From Erwinia sp. 198 (GTDB lineage: Bacteria > Pseudomonadota > Gammaproteobacteria > Enterobacterales > Enterobacteriaceae): a DNA stretch of 51,532 nt. The notes under the pieces were generated by a model. That model worked only from the letters and a program-made list of their open reading frames with translations. It was not told the origin of the DNA and searched no databases. The translations under genes were made by a program, and so were the position numbers. Position 1 is the stretch's first letter. Each line of letters begins with the position of its first letter. The stretch lies in contig NZ_RHUM01000008.1 of NCBI RefSeq assembly GCF_003937915.1, positions 1-51,532 of the forward strand, read 5' to 3'. Of this stretch, positions 47,099 through 51,532 are shown piece by piece.

Positions 47099-47413
47099 AT
47101 GGTGAGTCTGAAATCGTTTAAACACTACTTCAGTCGACAGGCATTGCCGACTGAGGCGGCCCCGGCCGACAGCGTTCTACTGGATCGGCTGATGAACTGC
47201 TTTGGCGGGCGTGACAATATCCGGCAGGTAGACGCCTGTTTAACGCGGCTGCGCGTAACGGTGAAATCACTGGCGGTGGTTGATTCTGCGGGGTTACAGG
47301 AGGCGGGAGCGATTGGCGTGGTTATTCTTGGGCATGAAGTCCATGCGATTTTCGGTACGCAGTCCGATCGGCTGCGTCAGCTGCTGGAGGCGCGCTTCTT
47401 TCAGCCGGAATAA
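47099..47413 (+). CDS. Stand-alone PTS EIIB domain, glucose type
   Basis: A 104-residue EIIB domain of the glucose/N-acetylglucosamine family. It has the phosphorylated Cys47 in QVDACLTRLRVTV, preceded by FGGRDNI and followed by AGAIGVVILGHEVHAIFGTQSDRLR, all characteristic of PtsG EIIB. The first 25 residues are a non-conserved tail. There is no EIIC or EIIA beside it; EIIA-Glc (Crr) from elsewhere could phosphorylate it. PtsG EIIB binds the repressor Mlc in E. coli, so a signalling role is possible here; that is inference. ATG 47099 has GAAGGAGAG upstream, but a strong terminator separates it from ganB. Confidence 0.85.
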   Translation: MVSLKSFKHYFSRQALPTEAAPADSVLLDRLMNCFGGRDNIRQVDACLTRLRVTVKSLAVVDSAGLQEAGAIGVVILGHEVHAIFGTQSDRLRQLLEARFFQPE

Positions 47414-47440
47414 AAAAAGGATAACCGGCGACGGTTATCC
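47412..47440 (-). terminator. Terminator of ganL
   Basis: Minus strand: GGATAACCG, loop TCGC, CGGTTATCC (9 bp) followed by seven T, some 55 nt after the ganL stop. A second hairpin, AGCCTCT-GAACA-AGAGGCT (47447-47465), lies between. The T tract overlaps the stop codon of the convergent EIIB gene. Confidence 0.85.
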
Positions 47441-47495
47441 AAAATAAGCCTCTGAACAAGAGGCTAATAATGATGACAATGAGGATAGTGCGCGT

Positions 47496-48758
47496 TTACC
47501 ACCAGGCCTCGACCTGCACGCCGAAGTTCCAGGTATCGTTACTGGTGTTGTCCTGGAAGCTGTGGCCGTTTTCAGAGTCATTCAGGTAAGAGGCAAACAC
47601 GCGCAGTTCAGGGCGCGACATAAACTCCGGGCCGGCAGCCAGGCCCAAAGCCAGGGTGTATTTCTGTCCGGCCTGTTTGTAGTCGCCGCCGACTTTGTTC
47701 TCATCTTTCTGCCAGAAGCTGCCCACTTCCCCGATGCCGCGCACATACTGCGTAAACTGGTACTGACCACGGCCCACCAGCGACAGCAGCGTACTTTTAT
47801 TGGTCAGGGCGGTAACGTCATCGGCCGCTCCCCAGGTGAAGACCTGATTCAGCGAAAACTTATCGGTGATCGGCAGCAGGCCGGTGTTGATCACGCGGTA
47901 GCCTTTGGCGTTGCTGGTGTCGTTCCACATGTCATACCAGCCGCCGCCCTGGGAAATCATGTTTTGCGCCAGTCCCTTATCCGCATATTGCAGCACCAGT
48001 TTCTGATAGCCGCCCCAGAGATCCTGACTGATTTCGCCCGTTACCATCACGCCGTTTTCAGCGTCGTACAGGCCGCCATACTCTTCCTGCTTTTTGGTGG
48101 TGTTAGGAATGGCGTAATCAATACCAAACTCTGTCCACGCGCCGCTCCAGGGTTTCCAGCCGGCATAACGAAGATCGAGGTAGTTAATATTTACGTCGTT
48201 ATCGTCATCCACGCGGTAGTCCACGTCATTGGCGTCGCCGCGGATCCAGGCGAAGGAGATGGCGCCGGGGCCGAGCGTATAGTTTTCAATACCGGCGCCG
48301 GAACCGGAAATATTCCAGTATTTGGTATCGATGATGTGTAAATCGTGGCGCTGGTAATAGCGTTTACCGCCCCAGATCACCGCATTTTTGTCGCCAGGCA
48401 CCAGCCCTTTGATCTGTAAATTAAGCTGACGCAGGCCAAACTGCGCATCGTCGCCGAAAGTGGTTTCGTTGTCGTTGGAGCCGTCGGAAAACATGCTGAC
48501 CATGGTGTCAACGTAGAAGCTGACGTCATCCTGTTTATACACTTCGCTGCCCAGCTCAACCTCGCCATAGGTATCCGCTTCGTTGCCCAGACGGCCAATC
48601 TTATTCTTTTGCCACTCTTCCATGCCGCCATCCTGAGACACGCCTACGCCGCCGCGCAGGTAGCCATGGAAATCAATGTTGTCGATTGCCGCATAAAGTG
48701 TAGGGGAGGTCAGGACTGCAGTGAGCGCCACAGCAGCAGTGCGAAGCCTGGTATTCAT
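47496..48758 (-). CDS. ganL: Outer-membrane oligosaccharide porin GanL (LamB-like)
   Basis: An 18-stranded sugar-specific porin of the LamB family, expected to pass galacto-oligosaccharides. The 420-residue precursor has a signal peptide ending SPTLYA-AIDNIDFHGYLRGGVGVS. Then come LamB-type landmarks (GRLGNEADTYGEVELG, VIWGGKRYYQRHDLHIIDTKYWNISGSGAGIEN in part, LRVFASYLND) and the barrel-closing C-terminus NFGVQVEAWW. Trp rather than Phe ends the chain, as in LamB. It diverges from ganR across a 262-nt gap with two lac-like operators and is convergent with the EIIB gene. Confidence 0.9.
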   Translation of the reverse strand: MNTRLRTAAVALTAVLTSPTLYAAIDNIDFHGYLRGGVGVSQDGGMEEWQKNKIGRLGNEADTYGEVELGSEVYKQDDVSFYVDTMVSMFSDGSNDNETTFGDDAQFGLRQLNLQIKGLVPGDKNAVIWGGKRYYQRHDLHIIDTKYWNISGSGAGIENYTLGPGAISFAWIRGDANDVDYRVDDDNDVNINYLDLRYAGWKPWSGAWTEFGIDYAIPNTTKKQEEYGGLYDAENGVMVTGEISQDLWGGYQKLVLQYADKGLAQNMISQGGGWYDMWNDTSNAKGYRVINTGLLPITDKFSLNQVFTWGAADDVTALTNKSTLLSLVGRGQYQFTQYVRGIGEVGSFWQKDENKVGGDYKQAGQKYTLALGLAAGPEFMSRPELRVFASYLNDSENGHSFQDNTSNDTWNFGVQVEAWW

Positions 48759-48775
48759 GTTACCCTCTTTTCAAT

Positions 48776-48805
48776 TGTAATACGTTCACATATGGCGGCA
48801 GTAAA
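48776..48805 (-). promoter_or_regulatory. ganL promoter with overlapping GanR operator
   Basis: Minus strand -35 TTTACT (48805-48800), 17-bp spacer, -10 TATTAC (48782-48777). The operator TGTGAACGTATTACA (48790-48776, minus strand) covers the -10. It matches the E. coli lac operator core TGTGAGCGGATAACA in 12 of 15 positions, with a shared ATT flank. Confidence 0.7.
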
Positions 48806-48887
48806 CGCCTTTCCCCTGGCGAGTGACAATTCAAATCGCAATAAGATGTGACACACTGCAAACAAAAGGGCGCATTTTGTAACGATT

Positions 48888-48903
48888 GGTGAAACAGATC
48901 ACT
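48888..48903. promoter_or_regulatory. CRP-like site in the ganL-ganR gap
   Basis: GGTGAAACAGATCACT has the perfect core GTGA-N6-TCAC of a CRP site. It lies between the two GanR operators, about 125 bp from the ganL promoter. Confidence 0.5.
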
Positions 48904-48913
48904 TAATCGAGTG

Positions 48914-48928
48914 TGTGAAGGTATAACT
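48914..48928. promoter_or_regulatory. Second GanR operator in the ganL-ganR gap
   Basis: TGTGAAGGTATAACT matches the ganE operator (TGTGAAGGTATGACA) in 13 of 15 positions. Its centre is 138 bp from that of the ganL operator, and it lies about 93 bp upstream of the ganR start, so it may serve autoregulation, looping or both. Confidence 0.6.
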
Positions 48929-49020
48929 TTTTGGTTGTTTTATAGCAGTGTGATAAGGGTAACCTGACCTGAGATTACGTTATGATACTATTCCGCCATT
49001 GGTTAACAGGGATGCGAGTT

Positions 49021-50091
49021 ATGAAATCAAAAAATGCCACCTTAGAGGATGTTGCCCGCCATGCTGGCGTGTCGTATCAGACGGTTTCGCGGGTTTTGAA
49101 TAAGTCGGCAAACGTCTCGGAAGCAACGCGGCACAAGGTAGAGGCCGCCATTGAAACCCTGCGCTACGTGCCCAACAGACTGGCGCAGCAGCTGGTCGGT
49201 AAGCAAAGCACGACGCTGGGACTGGTAACCACCTCACTGGCGCTACACGCGCCTTCACAGGTGGCCGCGGCGGTAAAACGCTACGCCAATGCCGCTGACT
49301 ATCAGGTGCTGATCGCCATGATTGATGAGAACGTCAATCAAAGCTTGCAGGATTGTATCAACGAGCTGAAGTCGCAGCGGGTCGATAAGGTCATTATCAA
49401 CGTGCCGCTGGAGAGCGAAGATGCCGAGCGGATCGTGCTGGAGAACGAAGATATCCTGTGCCTGTTTCTGGATGTCGATCCCTACACGTCGGTATTTAAC
49501 GTTTCGTTTAACCCGGCGGACGGCACCCGTGCCAGCGTCAAATATCTCTATGAGCAGGGGCACCGCGATTTTGCGCTGCTGGCCGGGCCCGAACAGTCGG
49601 TTTCCGCCAGGCTGCGTCTGAAAAGCTGGCTGGATACATTGGCCAGCTACGGACTGGAGCCGGTCAGCATCCGCCACGGTAACTGGGACGCACAGAGCGG
49701 CTATAACGGTATTCTGCAGCTGCTGCGCGAAGCGCCTGACTTCAGCGCGCTGCTGGTGGGCAACGATCAGATGGCGCTCGGCGTGTTAAGCGCGCTCCAT
49801 CAGCGCGGCATGGCGGTACCCGGACAGATTTCCGTTATTGGCTACGATGACACTTATGAAAGCGCGTTTTTCCACCCGGCCCTGACCACGGTTTCGTTGG
49901 ATCTTGACCTACAGGGAAAAGAGGCGGTAGCGCGTATTCTGTTGGCCAGCGATCTAGATCGGCAACGCTCGTCATCAATCCTGCCGGCGAAGCTGGTGGT
50001 GCGCAGCTCTACCGGTGCGGCCGATCAAAAGCAGCAAAATTTAAAGCAGCTTGCCGAACAGCTGCGCCTGATTGCCAGCCAGCTGGAGTAG
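49021..50091 (+). CDS. ganR: LacI-family repressor GanR
   Basis: A 356-residue repressor unusually close to E. coli LacI itself. The N-terminal helix-turn-helix is TLEDVARHAGVSYQTVSRVLN, with hinge YVPNRLAQQLVGKQS. The core shares TSLALHAPSQVAAAVK, LLAGPEQSVSARLRLKSW with the inducer-binding Arg, LLVGNDQMALG with Asn, and VIGYDDTYES with Asp. It keeps a C-terminal heptad helix (LKQLAEQLRLIASQLE) like the LacI tetramerisation helix. The inducer is likely a galactoside. ATG 49021 has AGGG nine nt upstream; in-frame starts at 49012 and 48982 are less likely. Confidence 0.88.
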   Translation: MKSKNATLEDVARHAGVSYQTVSRVLNKSANVSEATRHKVEAAIETLRYVPNRLAQQLVGKQSTTLGLVTTSLALHAPSQVAAAVKRYANAADYQVLIAMIDENVNQSLQDCINELKSQRVDKVIINVPLESEDAERIVLENEDILCLFLDVDPYTSVFNVSFNPADGTRASVKYLYEQGHRDFALLAGPEQSVSARLRLKSWLDTLASYGLEPVSIRHGNWDAQSGYNGILQLLREAPDFSALLVGNDQMALGVLSALHQRGMAVPGQISVIGYDDTYESAFFHPALTTVSLDLDLQGKEAVARILLASDLDRQRSSSILPAKLVVRSSTGAADQKQQNLKQLAEQLRLIASQLE

Positions 50092-50486
50092 GTTACCGGC
50101 GAATGGATCCTGCCAGAATGCGCTGCTGAAAGTAGGCCTGGTGTAATTCGGGCCTTAGCGTAGCTGGCTGATGGATAAGCGCAAAGCCCTTTTCGCGTGC
50201 TTTTTTAATGGCGGACCGAATCAGCGAAACTGTCGGGTTTTACTGGCGCTGGATTTAACAGGGCATTCAAGGCTGTCGTCATGGTAGAGAATGCAATCAT
50301 ACCCGGCGCATAGCAAAGCAGGGCGTTCATGTCGGGGAAAGGCGCGATATCAGTGAGGCAGGCGGCAAGGCATTGCCGCTTTTCTCCGTCTGGATAGCCT
50401 CCTGAGTATTTGCTACTTACGCTTTGCTGGTGCAAATCGGGCAGGGCGAATGGTTATATTGCTGTCTCTACGCGAGAGAGGCAGAC
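50092..50486. other. Gap downstream of ganR, possible gene remnant
   Basis: No intact gene is recognised. On the minus strand a 76-codon frame (50435-50205, TTG start, no ribosome site) is followed, one frame over, by a 47-codon open stretch ending at 50093 whose peptide (IRSAIKKAREKGFALIHQ then PATLRPELHQAYFQQRIL) has protein-like composition. This could be the decayed end of an old gene, but I cannot assign a family. Confidence 0.3.
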
Positions 50487-50954
50487 CTAATTGTCCACGT
50501 CTCTTACGATCTGTCCGTTTTCTTTTATTTGATATATACCGCCACTGGCAATGAATGAAATCCCTCTGTTTCGGCTGTGATTTGCTGAGAAAACCCTGCT
50601 TTTATCGATACAGTTTAGTGGCGGCGGCATATCATCAAAGCATAACCTGTCGTAGCCATCCGTTTCTTTATAGCCATCGCCGAATAGCCAGAAAACTACA
50701 GTAAAATCACCATCTTTTTCTGGTTGGGGAACGTCATATTTTTCTTTCAACATATTCTTGTTCTTCAGCCACCAGCTTATTTTACCTTTATCAGTAAATG
50801 GGAAATTCCTTACCAAAACAGCACTGGAACCATGCCCTCTGTGGTGTACCGCGACAATCTCTACCGTACGTAGCGATAACCAGAGGCAGTAGCAGAAAAT
50901 TACTACAGCAACCAATAGAAGGGCACGAAGCGTTTTCTTACTTTTTACTTTCAT
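50487..50954 (-). CDS. DUF943 family membrane protein
   Basis: A 155-residue protein of the enterobacterial DUF943 family, function unknown. One N-terminal membrane helix (ALLLVAVVIFCYCLWLSL, residues 11-28) is followed by a periplasmic domain: EIVAVHHRGHGSSAVLVRNFPFTDKGKISWWLKNK as family hallmark (shortened here: NFPFTDKGKISWWLKNKN), FGDGYKETDGYDRLCFDD and PPPLNCIDK, with two cysteines that could form a disulfide. Its start codon lies inside the last codons of the decayed DUF3289 gene, so the two were probably one transcription unit. Confidence 0.8.
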   Translation of the reverse strand: MKVKSKKTLRALLLVAVVIFCYCLWLSLRTVEIVAVHHRGHGSSAVLVRNFPFTDKGKISWWLKNKNMLKEKYDVPQPEKDGDFTVVFWLFGDGYKETDGYDRLCFDDMPPPLNCIDKSRVFSANHSRNRGISFIASGGIYQIKENGQIVRDVDN

Positions 50955-51532
50955 TGCGTTTTCCCGTAATTTCTATTGTGGCTTCCATATTGGTCATAAA
51001 TGGCTTAAAGCCAAACTGGTTGTATCGCTGGAGCACGAACAAGATACGAAAAAATGGAACTGGCTAAATTTTGTTTTCAGTATGTCGTCACTGTCGAGAC
51101 CAAAGTGATCCTGCACTTTGTAATGCACCACTGTGCGAAAGTGATCGTTATAAATATGCAGTTATTTTATGGTGATACGCGTTGCCCAGTATCATGAGCA
51201 GTGATACCCATGCCATTAAAATCATCCTGGAAACGGTCAAATTTAGGGAGTTTCCCGCCGAGGATTATTTCTTTTAATCTATCCTTTTCTTTTGCTGGGT
51301 AATGTTTTTTATGCCAATCAATATTTTTTTAATAACTTCATGCAGTCTTGGGCGAGTGCTATTTTTTGATTTGTTATTAAGAATATGCTCCTTTAAAGCT
51401 GTGTCCAGTGACATATCATGGAAAGGCGTACCGTTGCCGTTTTGCATATGGGTGATCATCTTTTCGATCAGGTGGCTGTACGGCCCATAAATGGAAAAAT
51501 TACGGGATAACGAGCGGAACTTATCAAACAGC
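50938..51532 (-). pseudogene. Decayed DUF3289 family gene, 5' end outside the window
   Basis: Reading the minus strand from the window edge gives LFDKFRSLSRNFSIYGPY, SHLIEKMITHMQNGNGTPF and HDMSLDTALKEHI, typical of DUF3289 proteins. The frame breaks at a 7-A run (51330-51324) and resumes one frame over as NIDWHKKHYPAKEKDRLKE, KLPKFDRFQDDFNGMGIT. It breaks again near 51187, meets an in-frame TAA at 51164-51162, continues as NDHFRTVVHYKVQDHFGL, shifts once more near 51050, and ends PFFRILFVLQRYNQFGFK ... ITGKRNESKK with a stop at 50938. Three frameshifts and a nonsense codon make it a pseudogene. Confidence 0.82.

Noticed and set aside
50205..50435. 76-codon ORF as a real gene
   Set aside because: TTG start without a ribosome site and no recognisable family; kept only as a possible remnant in the gap description.

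Overview
The window is chromosomal DNA of an enterobacterium. The core genes read as close relatives of Escherichia coli K-12 genes, but the GC-rich codon use, the pectin-side-chain (galactan) utilisation cluster and the particular mosaic of neighbours point to a plant-associated genus of the Erwiniaceae or Pectobacteriaceae type (Pantoea, Mixta, Erwinia, Dickeya-like). I cannot name the species. There is no transposase, integrase, prophage or CRISPR array.

Layout. (1) 1-9500: the end of an rRNA operon (5S rRNA plus terminator), then kgtP, yfiM, pssA, patZ, tapT, trxC and yfiF in the same order as beside rrnG in E. coli. (2) 9500-24000: emrRAB, a YgaY-like exporter, proVWX, nrdHIEF, ygaM and ygaC, again E. 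coli-like order, but joined directly to yfiF and lacking ygaZH and luxS. A seven-unit 37-bp tandem repeat sits just beyond proX. (3) 24000-28600: mmuPM with a MetJ operator, a small lipoprotein, speG and tsx. (4) 29100-32750: the polymyxin-response locus eptA-basR-basS. Facing it is a 32-codon gene, absent from ordinary gene calls, that looks like pmrR and has a perfect PmrA box. (5) 32740-38220: an AraC-type regulator and a four-gene operon (MFS permease, Gfo/Idh/MocA dehydrogenase, lone mannitol-type PTS EIIA, TIM-barrel isomerase) for an unknown sugar, inositol or glycoside. (6) 38300-38660: a periplasmic protein with four LEA-like 11-residue repeats. (7) 38800-50100: a complete galactan system: outer-membrane porin GanL, ABC importer GanEFG-GanK, secreted GH53 galactanase, cytoplasmic GH42 beta-galactosidase, a lone glucose-type PTS EIIB, and a LacI-like repressor. 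(8) 50490-51532: a DUF943 membrane protein and a decayed DUF3289 gene.

How the parts work together. The galactan cluster forms one pathway: GanA cuts galactan, GanL and GanEFG/K import the oligosaccharides, GanB releases galactose, and GanR should repress the set. I find three copies of a lac-operator-like 15-mer, at ganE, at ganL and between ganL and ganR. GanR also keeps the C-terminal heptad helix that tetramerises LacI, so looping is plausible. Two different orphan PTS domains, an EIIA and an EIIB, each travel with a non-PTS uptake operon. This suggests an unstudied way of tying sugar import to PTS phosphorylation. Other readable regulatory sites are PmrA boxes, a MetJ operator, paired NrdR boxes, the conserved proV promoter and several CRP-like sites.
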